A stretch of DNA of 20,586 nt from Planctomycetia bacterium (GCA_005799475.1 SYGQ01000120.1:1-20586), one strand, 5' to 3'. Shown: positions 7,120 through 16,635, numbered from the stretch's first letter. The notes: generated from the sequence alone by a model not told the origin. Numbers and translations are program-made.

Positions 7120-10100
7120 GCGGCCGCTCGTTCGATGCGCGGCGCGGACACACTGCGCACGGTGCCGAGTTCCTGCGCGAACAGCGCGACGGCGAACTCC
7201 TCAACGAGGTCTTCGAAGTCCAGTGCCGCGACCCACTCGTCCCATGTGCTCGCTGACTCGCGCGCGAGTCGAGCCTGCGCGCTCCAGTGGGCGATGATCG
7301 CGCTGTCCGCACGCTCTCGCGCTGGGTCGATCAACGCGCGCCTCGCGCGAATCGCCTGAGCCGCCAATCGTCGAGGCGCTCGTTCCAGCGCGCGAGCCCC
7401 GAGCCGCCGGAGTGCCCGTGGCGGGAAGATCGTCGCAACGCGATCGCGGAGAAGGGCGGGGACGGGCGTCTCCACCGCCACGAAGCAGGCGTGAGCGCAG
7501 CGCAGGACTTCTCCGACACGCAACCAGAGTCCGTCGATGGCCTGATGCACCACGGCCTGCATCGAATCCCGAGTGCGTGGGAACTCGGCGAGGCGATCAG
7601 TCACCGCGATGGCGACCGCATCCGCGAGGTCGGCAAGGAGTTCCGCCTCACCGAGGCCGTGAGCCACCGCATCGAGCGCGAGTTGCTCCCACGACGGGTC
7701 GTGCACTGCAAGATCTTTCACACGATCGGAGATGCGCCACGAGAGGAGCCGAACAATCCCCTGGCGCATCTGGCGTCGGCCTGAGAGTTGATCGGGGAAG
7801 ACGCGGAGCATCACGGGACCGCCCTTGTGGCCCTCGGCGTCAACGAGTGCGGGATGGAGGACAGCAACAGGCGATCCCGATGGCGCGTCGATCGACCGAG
7901 GGATTTCCGCGGGAAGCGACGAGTCGTCCCACTCAAGCACTTCACTGCGCTGGAGCGAAGGCGCCAACTCCGGGGCGAGCACGGCAAAGGCTTCAAGCGA
8001 CCGGGCCCGGACTCGGCGTGCGACCGCACGGATATCACGATCAGCGTCCACGACGCGACCCCCATAGGTCACTTCGACGCGAAGGCGCAGGTGCGGCTCC
8101 ACCTTGCCGAGGTCGAAGTCCGAGGGGCGCACGCTCGTGAGAGCGATCCCAGTGCAGTGCGCCGCGAGCCGCACGCCAAACTCGCCTTCACGGTCGGCGA
8201 GTGCCAACGCCGCCCCCTCGGCGACCTCCGCGAGCGGCGAGAGTCGCTGGCGAAGATGCTTCGGAAGTGATCGGATCATCGATGCGCAGAGTTCCTCAAG
8301 GACTTCCGGCGCACCCCAGGAGAGCGCGCGCGGATCGAGCTGGCTCGCGGCTTCCAACGGCACTGAGAGTGTGGCACCGTCGTGGGCAAGTCCCGGCGCG
8401 TGGACATGGGTCACGCGGTGCGCCACCCCGCCGACATCGATCAATGCGGGATCGGGCAACCAGGAATCAGCCTCTCCCTCCGTCACGAGGTCTCGTCGTG
8501 ACATGGTCAACAGCGCCGATCGCGAGGCCTCGTCCTCGCGGATCCAACTCACGAGCGACGGCCACGAGTGCATCGAAGCGGGCAATCTCTGCGCGAAGAA
8601 CTCGAAGCGGCGGAGTTCGTCCGCGAGGAGCACGCATCGCCGTCGAGCCCCTTCCACTTCGATCGAGTGCCTCAGCGCACGGTTGCGCGCCATGAACTCA
8701 GGGATCGCGCCTCGCACCTGCTCCTCGACGAGCGCGCCTTGGATGAAGAGCGCTCGCGCCGCATCGGGATCCCGCGGCCCTAGCGACACGCGGCGCCGTG
8801 GCGAGACCACGAGCGATCCAAGCGTGACCCGCTCCCACGCGGCAGCCTGTCCGCGTTCGGCGACCCAGTGCGGCTCTGAGATCGCGCGGTGCACCAAGTG
8901 CGGCGCCACCTGCTCGATCCACTGCGGGTGGATCCGAACCACGGTGCGCCCGAGACGCCGTCCCGTGTCGATGATCTCTGCGGCCACGATCCACCGCGAA
9001 TGCGAGCGCGCGAGGGACGAGGACCCGTGCACAGTGAACGACTGACCCGTTGCCAGTTGATACTCACCCTCGGGCGTCCGCTGTGCCGCATGGCTGACAA
9101 AGCCTGCGAGGAGTGCCCGATGCAGCGCGTCCATTGGGGCGTCTGCCGGGGCGCGGGCGTCACTCGCGGACTCCCCTCGGAGCCACGCGCTGACAACGAG
9201 GTGCGAAAGTTGCCGATGGATTTCGCTCCACTCGCGCAGACGCGACGACGACAGAAAGCTGTCGCGGCACCACCGCTTGAGTGCACTTGATCCCAGGACA
9301 TCAGACTGGGCACGCCATGCTCGCCAGAGCCGGAGAATTGACGCCAGATCGGAGTCTGGATCACGCCACGCCGCGTGCGCCAAATCGGCGTGCATCGACC
9401 GTTCCAGCGGGCGCTCGCGGGGGTCAGCAACCGAGAGCGCGGCCGCCACCACGAGCGCCTCCGCAAGGCAGTGTCCGCGCCGGGCCTCGAGCAGCGTCCT
9501 CGCAAGCCGCGGGTCGATCGGCAGGCGAGCCATGAGCGAGCCCGCCTTCGTCAGTCGATGCGATGCCGAGAGAGCGCCGAGTTCGATGAGTGTCGCGCGT
9601 CCCTCCGCCACCGCGCGGGTGCCTGGGGCATCAATGAACGGGAACCTCTCCAGTTCGCCAAGGCCCAGTGATGCCATTTGCAGGAGCACGCTCGCCAGAC
9701 TGACGCGCTGGATCTCCGGCTGCGGCCACGCGGCACTCTCCGCGAGCGTTGCCTCTGAGTACAAGCGCACGCAGACACCGGGGGCGACCCGTCCGCATCG
9801 ACCCGCGCGTTGGTGCGCAGAGGCCTGGGAGATTCGCTCGATCGGCAGACGCTGAAGACGGGCCTTCGGGCTATAGCGCAAGACGCGTGCGAGTCCGGTG
9901 TCCACCACGAAGCGCACGCGCGGCACGGTGAGCGATGTCTCGGCGATGTTTGTCGCGAGGATCACCCGCCGCCCCCCCTGCGCCGCGAGGGCACGGTCCT
10001 GCTCGGCCGAACTCAACCGCGCATACAGCGGCAGCGCGCTCGCGCGCCCATTGAGCCGTCCTTCGAGCGCGGCGCTGACCTCTGCGATCTCCCTCTCACC

Positions 10101-10796
10101 GGGCAGGAACACGAGGCCGTCGCCCTCTTGGGCATCAAGGCGCTCGTCGACCGCGTCCACGACGGCACCCACGAGGTTGGTCCCCGCCTCGTCCTCGGCC
10201 AGTGGCATCCACTTGACTTCGATGGGGTGAAGTCGCCCGGGAACCTCAATCACCGGGGCCGAGTCAAAGTGCGCGGCGAAACGCGCGGCATCGATGGTCG
10301 CGCTCGCCACGACCACCTTGAGGTCATCGCGTCGTCTCAGAATCCGGGTGAGGCAACCCAGGAGAAAGTCGATGTTGAGCGTCCGTTCGTGGGCTTCATC
10401 GACGATGATCGTGTCGTAGCGGCGAAGGAGCCCGTCGACGCGCAGTTCGGCAAGCAGGATGCCGTCGGTGAGGACTTTGATGCGCGTGGACTTCGTACTG
10501 CGATCGTCGAAGCGCACTTGGTACGCCACCGCCCCCGCACCACCGTCGCCGAGTTCCTGCGCAATGCGTGCGCAGACGGTTCGAGCCGCGATGCGTCGCG
10601 GCTGCGTGAGCGCGATCATGCCGCCCTTCCCGCGCGCTGCGGCGAGACAGATTTTGGGCAACTGGGTTGTCTTGCCGCATCCCGTCTCTCCCTTGACGAT
10701 CACCACAGGGTGCGCACGGATCGCTGCCTCGATGGCCGGCGCGTGCGCGGCAATCGGCAAATCCTCGGGGATTTTTGGCCGATCCATGGCGTCCAC
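7074..10796 (-). CDS. hrpA: HrpA-type DEAH-box ATP-dependent RNA helicase
   Basis: This 1240-residue cytoplasmic protein is a DEAH-box helicase. In other bacteria HrpA acts on RNA, including mRNA processing and collided ribosomes. Motifs in order are Walker A GETGCGKTT (36-44), TQPRRIA (64-70), DEAH (133-136), SAT (165-167), ATNIAETSLTVP from 281, and QRAGRCGR (329-336). The helicase-associated and OB-fold-like domains follow to about residue 640. A long C-terminal region of the kind seen in HrpA (DUF3418) fills the rest, with a visible family stretch around DSSLPAEIP. The length matches HrpA (about 1300) rather than HrpB (about 820). The start is GTG at 10796, because a TAGACT box lies seven bases upstream; ATG at 10787 is the alternative. 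The stop TAG lies inside the 3' end of the FtsK-like gene on the other strand. Confidence 0.92.
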   Translation of the reverse strand: MDAMDRPKIPEDLPIAAHAPAIEAAIRAHPVVIVKGETGCGKTTQLPKICLAAARGKGGMIALTQPRRIAARTVCARIAQELGDGGAGAVAYQVRFDDRSTKSTRIKVLTDGILLAELRVDGLLRRYDTIIVDEAHERTLNIDFLLGCLTRILRRRDDLKVVVASATIDAARFAAHFDSAPVIEVPGRLHPIEVKWMPLAEDEAGTNLVGAVVDAVDERLDAQEGDGLVFLPGEREIAEVSAALEGRLNGRASALPLYARLSSAEQDRALAAQGGRRVILATNIAETSLTVPRVRFVVDTGLARVLRYSPKARLQRLPIERISQASAHQRAGRCGRVAPGVCVRLYSEATLAESAAWPQPEIQRVSLASVLLQMASLGLGELERFPFIDAPGTRAVAEGRATLIELGALSASHRLTKAGSLMARLPIDPRLARTLLEARRGHCLAEALVVAAALSVADPRERPLERSMHADLAHAAWRDPDSDLASILRLWRAWRAQSDVLGSSALKRWCRDSFLSSSRLREWSEIHRQLSHLVVSAWLRGESASDARAPADAPMDALHRALLAGFVSHAAQRTPEGEYQLATGQSFTVHGSSSLARSHSRWIVAAEIIDTGRRLGRTVVRIHPQWIEQVAPHLVHRAISEPHWVAERGQAAAWERVTLGSLVVSPRRRVSLGPRDPDAARALFIQGALVEEQVRGAIPEFMARNRALRHSIEVEGARRRCVLLADELRRFEFFAQRLPASMHSWPSLVSWIREDEASRSALLTMSRRDLVTEGEADSWLPDPALIDVGGVAHRVTHVHAPGLAHDGATLSVPLEAASQLDPRALSWGAPEVLEELCASMIRSLPKHLRQRLSPLAEVAEGAALALADREGEFGVRLAAHCTGIALTSVRPSDFDLGKVEPHLRLRVEVTYGGRVVDADRDIRAVARRVRARSLEAFAVLAPELAPSLQRSEVLEWDDSSLPAEIPRSIDAPSGSPVAVLHPALVDAEGHKGGPVMLRVFPDQLSGRRQMRQGIVRLLSWRISDRVKDLAVHDPSWEQLALDAVAHGLGEAELLADLADAVAIAVTDRLAEFPRTRDSMQAVVHQAIDGLWLRVGEVLRCAHACFVAVETPVPALLRDRVATIFPPRALRRLGARALERAPRRLAAQAIRARRALIDPARERADSAIIAHWSAQARLARESASTWDEWVAALDFEDLVEEFAVALFAQELGTVRSVSAPRIERAAAQLSALVVQPGSGQE

Positions 10797-10803
10797 GCAC
10801 GCG

Positions 10804-10809
10804 AGTCTA
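10804..10809 (-). promoter_or_regulatory. Putative -10 box (TAGACT) for leaderless transcription of hrpA
   Basis: On the minus strand TAGACT is followed by CGCGTGC and then the GTG at 10796, a seven-base spacing. This supports the upstream GTG over the ATG at 10787. No Shine-Dalgarno precedes either codon. Confidence 0.4.
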
Positions 10810-10845
10810 GGTCGGGCTCCACGCCGGGACTCATTCGGTCACGGC

Positions 10846-10851
10846 TATGAT
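10846..10851 (+). promoter_or_regulatory. Putative -10 box (TATGAT) for the tRNA-Val transcript
   Basis: TATGAT matches the TATAAT consensus in five of six bases and ends nine bases before the tRNA, which would leave only a 2-3 base leader. No convincing -35 is seen 17 bases upstream. It lies in the 64-base divergent gap with hrpA. Confidence 0.4.
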
Positions 10852-10860
10852 CGGGTGCTC

Positions 10861-10933
10861 GGGCGCTTAGCTCAGCGGCTAGAGCGCTGCCTTTACATGG
10901 CAGATGTCGCAGGTTCGATCCCTGCAGCGCCCA
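10861..10933 (+). tRNA. tRNA-Val, anticodon UAC
   Basis: The 73 bases fold as a full cloverleaf. The acceptor stem is GGGCGCT with AGCGCCC, the D stem GCTC with GAGC, the anticodon stem CTGCC with GGCAG, and the T stem GCAGG with CCTGC closing loop TTCGATC. The anticodon loop TTTACAT gives anticodon UAC, which reads GUA (and by wobble other GUN) valine codons. The discriminator base is A. CCA is not encoded (the next bases are TTC), so it must be added by tRNA nucleotidyltransferase. The next gene starts only 16 bases downstream. Confidence 0.97.
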
Positions 10934-10949
10934 TTCGGACAGCGTCACC

Positions 10950-12797
10950 ATGCGAACCTGGCTCCCCACACTCCTTCTCATCTTCGTCACGGCCGCCTGC
11001 TCGAACATCGAGAAGGCCGACCGGGACAACACGACCAAGCGCGTCGCCCGCCCCCCGATCCCGATGGATGTCGACCCGATCATGCGCGGCACAGTCGCGA
11101 GTGAAACCGTGGTGATGGGGTACAAGCCGGTTGTCGTGCGCGGGTACGGCCTCGTCGGCGGCCTCAAGGGAACCGGCAGCAAGACCGCACCTGCCGAGGT
11201 TCGCGCGTACATCTTGAAGGAGTTGGGCCGTGCCGGTTTGGGCGAACCGAACTCGGGATTCGAAGGACTCTCTCCGGAGGCACTTCTCAACTCGGAGACG
11301 ACCGCCATCGTCATCGTCGAAGGGATCGTCCCTGCCGGAGCGCCCAAGGGAACCGAGTTCGATGTCCGCGTCTTTGCCGCACCGGGGACCGCGACGACGA
11401 GTTTGGAAGGCGGCACGCTCTGGCAGACTGAACTTCGTCCGGGCGCGCTGCTGGTCGGGAGCCGCGAGGCCAGCGCGATGGCGGCGGCCAAGGGATCGAT
11501 CATCATCAATCCGTTTGCCGACATGGCCGGCTCGTCGGCCGCCGATGTGAATCGACTCAGTGGCCGCATCATCAGCGGCGGCGTCTGTGCCAAAGACATG
11601 CCGATTCGACTCGTGCTCGCGACGCCGAGCCACTCGAGGGCCCGTCTCATTGTGGGCGCGATCAACTCGAACTATCCGCGCGAGCCGAAGCAGCGCGGCG
11701 AGACCGCGCAGGGCATGTCCGGCGAGATGATTGAAGTCCATGTCCCGCCATCGTGGCACGATCGCTCAGACCAGTTTGTCGACCTCCTTCGGCACACTTC
11801 CATCCATGTCGGTCCCATTGATGCAACGGCGACGGCGATCGCCAAGGCCGTGACCAACAACCCTGGGGCTGCGAATGCCGCGAGCCTCCGTTGGGAGGCC
11901 CTCGGAAAGAAGAGCCTGACGGCGGTCCGCGGGCTGTACGACTACGCGGAAGAGCAGCCGCGCTTTTGCGCACTCCAAGCCGGTGCTCGGCTCGACGACC
12001 CCACAGCCGTCGTCCACCTCCTTGAACTGGCGAGATCCGGGAGCGCGGAGTTGCGCGTGCCTGCCATCAAACTCATGCGTCGCATGTCCGTGAATCCGGC
12101 GATCGACCTCGGACTGCGGCCCTTGCTGAATGACTCCGATGTCGATGTCCGGCTCGCGGCCTACGAAGTTCTCAGGGACCGACGCGACCCGATCATCCAG
12201 AGCCAGATGGTGGGGAAAAAGTTCCGGATCGATGTCGTCCCGAGCACCTACCCCATGGTCTATGTGGCCCAGACAGGCACCCCCGCGATCGTGGTCTTCG
12301 ACGAGAACCTCACCCTCAAGACCCCCCTCACGCTGCGGGCATGGGATGGAGACCTCATGGTGAAGGCCGATGCCGGCAGCGACACGGTTGAGGTGTTCTA
12401 TCGGCGCGTCAAGGGGGCCCCGGCGATCATCGACAAGGTCGGCACAAGTTTGCCAGAATTGACGCGGTTCCTAGGACATTCCATGGACCCCGCCCACCCG
12501 GCCCCAGGACTCGGGATGTCCTACAGTCAGACCATCGGTGCGCTCCATGCGCTCTTCGCGGACGGGGACCTTCCAGGCGTGTTCAAGGTTGAGCAGGATC
12601 GCCTCGTTGCGGCGATCGCGAAGGTCGGCCAAGAGGCGGAGCGCGACGAACGGCCCGAGTTCGTCGAGGACGAGGCGCCGCCAGATGGGGGTGCCGCGAT
12701 CGCCCTCCCGGGGATCACCCCCGCCGGAGGCCCGACCACCGCGAGCGGCTCCAACCTTGCACCCAAACCACCAAAACGCGATACTGTCCCCCGATAA
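10950..12797 (+). CDS. FlgI-like (flagellar P-ring family) lipoprotein with a HEAT-like insert
   Basis: This 615-residue protein begins with a lipoprotein signal peptide: Met-Arg, a hydrophobic core, then TAAC with Cys17. It would be lipid-anchored outside the inner membrane. Residues about 45-285 follow FlgI, the periplasmic P-ring protein of the flagellar basal body: RGYGLVGGLKGTG, then TTAIVIVEGIVPAGAPKGTEFDV, LEGGTLWQTEL, and later RLSGRIISGGV and MIEVHVP. Residues about 330-415 look like HEAT repeats (for example LRVPAIKLMRRM and VDVRLAAYEVLRD). After a beta-rich part, GMSYSQTIGALHALFADGDLPG near 520-545 resembles the FlgI C-terminus. The tail is Pro/Gly rich. FlgI is normally about 350-370 residues with a Sec signal, so the lipid anchor and insert are unusual. 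No other flagellar gene is nearby, so a non-flagellar envelope role is as likely as a P-ring. The gene sits 16 bases after tRNA-Val and has no good Shine-Dalgarno. Confidence 0.8.
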   Translation: MRTWLPTLLLIFVTAACSNIEKADRDNTTKRVARPPIPMDVDPIMRGTVASETVVMGYKPVVVRGYGLVGGLKGTGSKTAPAEVRAYILKELGRAGLGEPNSGFEGLSPEALLNSETTAIVIVEGIVPAGAPKGTEFDVRVFAAPGTATTSLEGGTLWQTELRPGALLVGSREASAMAAAKGSIIINPFADMAGSSAADVNRLSGRIISGGVCAKDMPIRLVLATPSHSRARLIVGAINSNYPREPKQRGETAQGMSGEMIEVHVPPSWHDRSDQFVDLLRHTSIHVGPIDATATAIAKAVTNNPGAANAASLRWEALGKKSLTAVRGLYDYAEEQPRFCALQAGARLDDPTAVVHLLELARSGSAELRVPAIKLMRRMSVNPAIDLGLRPLLNDSDVDVRLAAYEVLRDRRDPIIQSQMVGKKFRIDVVPSTYPMVYVAQTGTPAIVVFDENLTLKTPLTLRAWDGDLMVKADAGSDTVEVFYRRVKGAPAIIDKVGTSLPELTRFLGHSMDPAHPAPGLGMSYSQTIGALHALFADGDLPGVFKVEQDRLVAAIAKVGQEAERDERPEFVEDEAPPDGGAAIALPGITPAGGPTTASGSNLAPKPPKRDTVPR

Positions 12798-12856
12798 TGC
12801 CGATTTCAATTGGCGGGCAACCGTTCACTGACGGACGGTGGTTCGACAGCGGCGAC

Positions 12857-12862
12857 AGGAGG
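12857..12862 (+). promoter_or_regulatory. Shine-Dalgarno AGGAGG deciding the smc start
   Basis: A perfect AGGAGG lies five bases before the GTG at 12868. The protein from that GTG begins MRLSKLVLSGFKSF, which matches Smc N-termini. The in-frame GTG at 12838, ten codons upstream, has no ribosome binding site and would add a stretch foreign to the family. Confidence 0.85.
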
Positions 12863-12867
12863 TCGGA

Positions 12868-15800
12868 GTGCGCCTTTCCAAGCTTGTCCTAAGTGGCTTC
12901 AAGAGTTTCGCGGATCACACTGAGTTTCGGTTCGATGAACCGATCATCGGGATCGTCGGTCCCAACGGCTGCGGCAAGAGCAATGTCGTCGACGCGATCA
13001 AATGGGTGCTTGGCGAACGAAGTGCCAAGAGCCTCCGCGGCAGCGCGATGGTGGATGTGATCTTTGCGGGCAGTGCCGTGCGCAAGCCAATGGGGTGCGC
13101 GACGGTGTCGCTCGTTTTCGCGAATCCCGTTGTGACCGCCGTCGTCCCGACGCGCGATGCGGCCGCCGACCACGACAGCGAGACGGTCGCCGAGCATGCC
13201 GAGGAACGAATCATCCGGCGCGAGGATGTGGCGAACCGTGCGCTTCCCGTCGATGCCGACGAGGTCGAGGTGACACGGAAGCTCTACAGCGACGGTCGCT
13301 CGGAGTACCTCATCAACTCCCGGCGTGTGCGCCTTCGCGATATCAAAGAACTCTTCATGGACACCGGCATCGGTACCGATGCGTACTCCATCATCGAGCA
13401 AGGCAAGGTGGCGGCGCTTCTGGAGGCAAATCCGGCTGAGCGACGGGCGATCCTGGAAGAGGCCGCCGGCGTGGCGAAGTTTCGCGCGCGCAAGGAAGAG
13501 GCATCACGAAAGCTCGACGCCGCGGAGAAGAACCTCGTCGTCCTGCGAGAGCAGCTCTCGGGCGCCGAGCGCCGTCTTCGCATCGTCAGGTCGCAGGCCG
13601 AGAAGGCACGGAAGTTCACCGAACTCGATTCGCGCCGACGGGCGCTTCGATCCGCGCTCACGCTCGACCTGTACCACGATCAGCGCGCACGGCAGGACGA
13701 ACTCGATGCCGCCGTGGCCGCCGCAGAGGGGGCGCGCACGCAGTTGGTGGCGTCGCTTGAGTCGGCAGAGCAGGACAAGCGTTCTCGGGAGTGCGAACGA
13801 GACGAAGTCATGCAGCGGCAGCAGGAGTTCGAGCGAGAACGGCTCGAGGCAGCCTCGCTTGTCAAGCAGGCGCAGCAGCGCGCAGAACTCTCTGAGCAGT
13901 CGGTCGCCCAGACGCGCACCGCGCTCGAGCAGGATGCCGCGGCGATCGGAGCTCTCGACGCAACGATCGCGCGACACGCAGATCGCTTGTGTGTTCTTGT
14001 GGAGGCCGCACAGGGGGCGGCCGCACGGGTGGCGCAGGCCGAGGAGGGCATCGCCGAGGCCGCTGACCGCCGCGCCGCGCGCGCCGCAGAGGCCTCCGAA
14101 GCGCGCGACGCCGACTTGCGGTGGCGCGAAGAACACCTTGCCCTCGAACGAGAACGCGCCCGCCTGCACGCGCGTCGACAGGGCGTGGAGGAGCGAACCC
14201 GCGCCATCGCGGCCGAGCGAGAGAAGATCAGCGCGCGCAGCCTCGCGCAGTCGCAGGAATTGCAGTCCCACATGGCCGCGCGCGAGTCAATCGCCTTGCG
14301 TCGTGACCAGGCGCGCTCGCAGGCGGATGCGGTCTCTGCCGAAGCCGCCGCGGAACAGCGGAGCGTCGAGGCGTATGGCGAGGAAGGCGTTTCGATCAGT
14401 CAGCGGATGGGTGAACTACGCGACTCCCGAACTCGCCAGACGAGCCGTCAAGCGATCCTCGAGGAAATGGAAGCAAGCCGCGAAGGGCTCGGCGGAGCGG
14501 TGCGGAGTGTGCTCGCGAACCCATCCGAGTATCCCGGAGTCGCGGGTGCCCTCGGCGACTTCGTTTCGACCGATCGCGTCAATGCGTTCGCCGTTGAAGC
14601 GGCGCTCGGCCCATGGCTCGAATGCCTCGTCGTCGACACCGGGATGGCCGGCAGTCCCCTCTTTACTGCGGCGGGCACCCTCGACGGGCGAGTGACATTT
14701 GCGGCCGCTCCGCCAGTGCCCTCTCAGGGCATCATGAGGCCCGCGACGGTCGGCGTCCACGCCCTTGGCGGGTTCGTCCGGGCGACTGGAACTTCGAAGG
14801 CGATTGTGGACGCGCTTCTCGCCGATGCATGGCTCGTCGACAACCTAGACGCCGCCCTTGCGCTGGCGGCTGATTCTTTCGCGGGCGCCATGCTCGTCAC
14901 TCAACGGGGCGAGGTCGTGGGCCACCTTGGTGCCGTGACCGTCGGTCGCATGACCGCTGGCTCGGGGGGGTCCGTCTCCCGGCGCGCCGAACTGGCCGAG
15001 CTCTCTGCGGCGATTGCCGCGACCGACGAGCGCCTCCAAACTCTTGAATCCGATGCCGAACGGATCGCCACTCTTGGCGAGGCGGCGAGGCAAAGGCACC
15101 GCGACCGCGACCATGCTCTGCAAGCGGCGCGGCGAACCGTCATCGAGTGCGAGTTTCAATCTGAGCGTACCGATCAACTCATGACTCGAGTCGAGCGAGA
15201 GCAGACGGCGATCCGGTCCGAGCAAGCAGAGATCGAACGGCGTGCGGCCTTGGCGGCCGAGGAAGGCGTCGCCATCGACCAGCGGCTCTCGGTCTCGGAG
15301 GCGGGTCTTGCTGAGGCGTCCCAGAATGCGGCCGATGCCCGCGCAGGAGCCGAGACGGCACAGGTCGCGCTCGATGCGGCCCAAGAAGCCCTCAGCACCG
15401 CACGGCTCGCGCTTGGAGAGGCAACAGGTTCCGCTGAGGCAAGTCGACGCGAATCGGCGCTCACCGAATCCGCCCTCACCGAGGCGCGAAGGCAGCGGCT
15501 CGCCGCGGAAGATCACCTTCGCCGACGCGAAGCGCATGTGGAAACGCTGGAGGAGGCGATTGCTGAAGCGCGGTCCCACGCGCAGAAGGCCCAGCAGCGC
15601 CATGACGCCATCGCGATCAAGATCGCGGATCTTGCGCAGGCACTCGCGATGGCCGTGCTGGCGAACGATGCGGCTGGAGACGCGCTGCGCACCCTCCGGG
15701 AGCGAGCGACGGAGACTGAGCGGGCGTGGAGTGAGGCCGAACTTGCACGACGCGAGTCGACCATGCGGACGGAGGCCCTTGTCACGCAGGCGCGTGATGA

Positions 15801-16635
15801 GCTTGGCCTCGAACTGGAGTCGCTGTGGTCAACGCACCTTGCCGAGCGCGAGTCTGGCGCATTCGTTCTCAGTGACCGCTCGTTGGCCACCGCCGAGGCC
15901 GATCAACTCCGAGAGGCCATCAAGGCGCTGGGCAATGTCAACCTCGATGCGCTGACCGAGCTCGCCGAACTCGAGACACGGACGCAGGAACTCGCGAGTC
16001 AGCTCACCGACATCGACGCAGCGAGGACGCACTTGCTGGCACTCGTTGACCAACTTGACGCCACGAGCCGGACTCGGTTCGAGGAGACCTTCAACACCGT
16101 CCGCGAGAATTTCGGCGGCACCAACGGCATGTTCCGCCGCCTCTTTGGTGGCGGCAGCGCCGACATGTACCTCTTGCCCCGAGAGGACGGCACCGTCGAC
16201 TGGCTCGAGTCGGGCATCGAGATCCGCGCGAAGCCACCAGGAAAAGAGCCGCGGATCATTGCGCAACTCTCTGGAGGCGAGAAGTCGATGACGACCGTCG
16301 CGCTCCTCCTCGCCATCTTCAAGAGCAAGCCCGCTCCGTTCTGCATCCTTGACGAAGTCGACGCCGCACTCGACGAAGCGAATGTCGAACGGTTCTGTGC
16401 CTCGCTGGGTCTCTTCCTCGGCGAAAGCCACTTCATCGTCATCACGCACCACAAGCGAACGATGCAGGCGTGTCACCGCCTCCACGGCGTGACCATGCCG
16501 CAGCGCGGCGTTTCCAAGCGAGTGTCCGTCAGATTCGAGCAGGTCGGCTCCGGCGGGACGATCGCGCAGGGTGCCATCGATGCCGCGAACGCGGCGGACG
16601 CGCAGCATGCCGCCACCCTCGTGGCGCACACCTAG
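12868..16635 (+). CDS. smc: Chromosome segregation protein Smc
   Basis: This 1255-residue SMC ATPase forms the bacterial condensin dimer that compacts and segregates the chromosome, normally with ScpA and ScpB (neither is in this window). Order along the chain: N-terminal head with Walker A GPNGCGKSN (31-39) and the Q-loop region FMDTGIGTDAYSIIEQGKV; first coiled coil about 185-550; hinge about 553-697 (YPGVAGALGDFV to GAVTVGR); second coiled coil to about 1060; C-terminal head with signature LSGGEK (1134-1139) and Walker B FCILDE (1158-1163). The start GTG is set by a perfect Shine-Dalgarno. Compared with Bacillus Smc, about 35 mostly charged residues (87-125) are inserted between VSLVF and LPVDADEVEVTRKLY in the head. 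The stop TAG is part of a CTAG palindrome that also supplies the stop of the convergent asparaginase-like gene. The identification is certain. Confidence 0.97.
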   Translation: MRLSKLVLSGFKSFADHTEFRFDEPIIGIVGPNGCGKSNVVDAIKWVLGERSAKSLRGSAMVDVIFAGSAVRKPMGCATVSLVFANPVVTAVVPTRDAAADHDSETVAEHAEERIIRREDVANRALPVDADEVEVTRKLYSDGRSEYLINSRRVRLRDIKELFMDTGIGTDAYSIIEQGKVAALLEANPAERRAILEEAAGVAKFRARKEEASRKLDAAEKNLVVLREQLSGAERRLRIVRSQAEKARKFTELDSRRRALRSALTLDLYHDQRARQDELDAAVAAAEGARTQLVASLESAEQDKRSRECERDEVMQRQQEFERERLEAASLVKQAQQRAELSEQSVAQTRTALEQDAAAIGALDATIARHADRLCVLVEAAQGAAARVAQAEEGIAEAADRRAARAAEASEARDADLRWREEHLALERERARLHARRQGVEERTRAIAAEREKISARSLAQSQELQSHMAARESIALRRDQARSQADAVSAEAAAEQRSVEAYGEEGVSISQRMGELRDSRTRQTSRQAILEEMEASREGLGGAVRSVLANPSEYPGVAGALGDFVSTDRVNAFAVEAALGPWLECLVVDTGMAGSPLFTAAGTLDGRVTFAAAPPVPSQGIMRPATVGVHALGGFVRATGTSKAIVDALLADAWLVDNLDAALALAADSFAGAMLVTQRGEVVGHLGAVTVGRMTAGSGGSVSRRAELAELSAAIAATDERLQTLESDAERIATLGEAARQRHRDRDHALQAARRTVIECEFQSERTDQLMTRVEREQTAIRSEQAEIERRAALAAEEGVAIDQRLSVSEAGLAEASQNAADARAGAETAQVALDAAQEALSTARLALGEATGSAEASRRESALTESALTEARRQRLAAEDHLRRREAHVETLEEAIAEARSHAQKAQQRHDAIAIKIADLAQALAMAVLANDAAGDALRTLRERATETERAWSEAELARRESTMRTEALVTQARDELGLELESLWSTHLAERESGAFVLSDRSLATAEADQLREAIKALGNVNLDALTELAELETRTQELASQLTDIDAARTHLLALVDQLDATSRTRFEETFNTVRENFGGTNGMFRRLFGGGSADMYLLPREDGTVDWLESGIEIRAKPPGKEPRIIAQLSGGEKSMTTVALLLAIFKSKPAPFCILDEVDAALDEANVERFCASLGLFLGESHFIVITHHKRTMQACHRLHGVTMPQRGVSKRVSVRFEQVGSGGTIAQGAIDAANAADAQHAATLVAHT

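Noticed and set aside
12838..12867. The upstream GTG as the smc start
   Set aside because: There is no Shine-Dalgarno before it, and the ten extra residues do not fit Smc. AGGAGG five bases before the GTG at 12868 settles the start.
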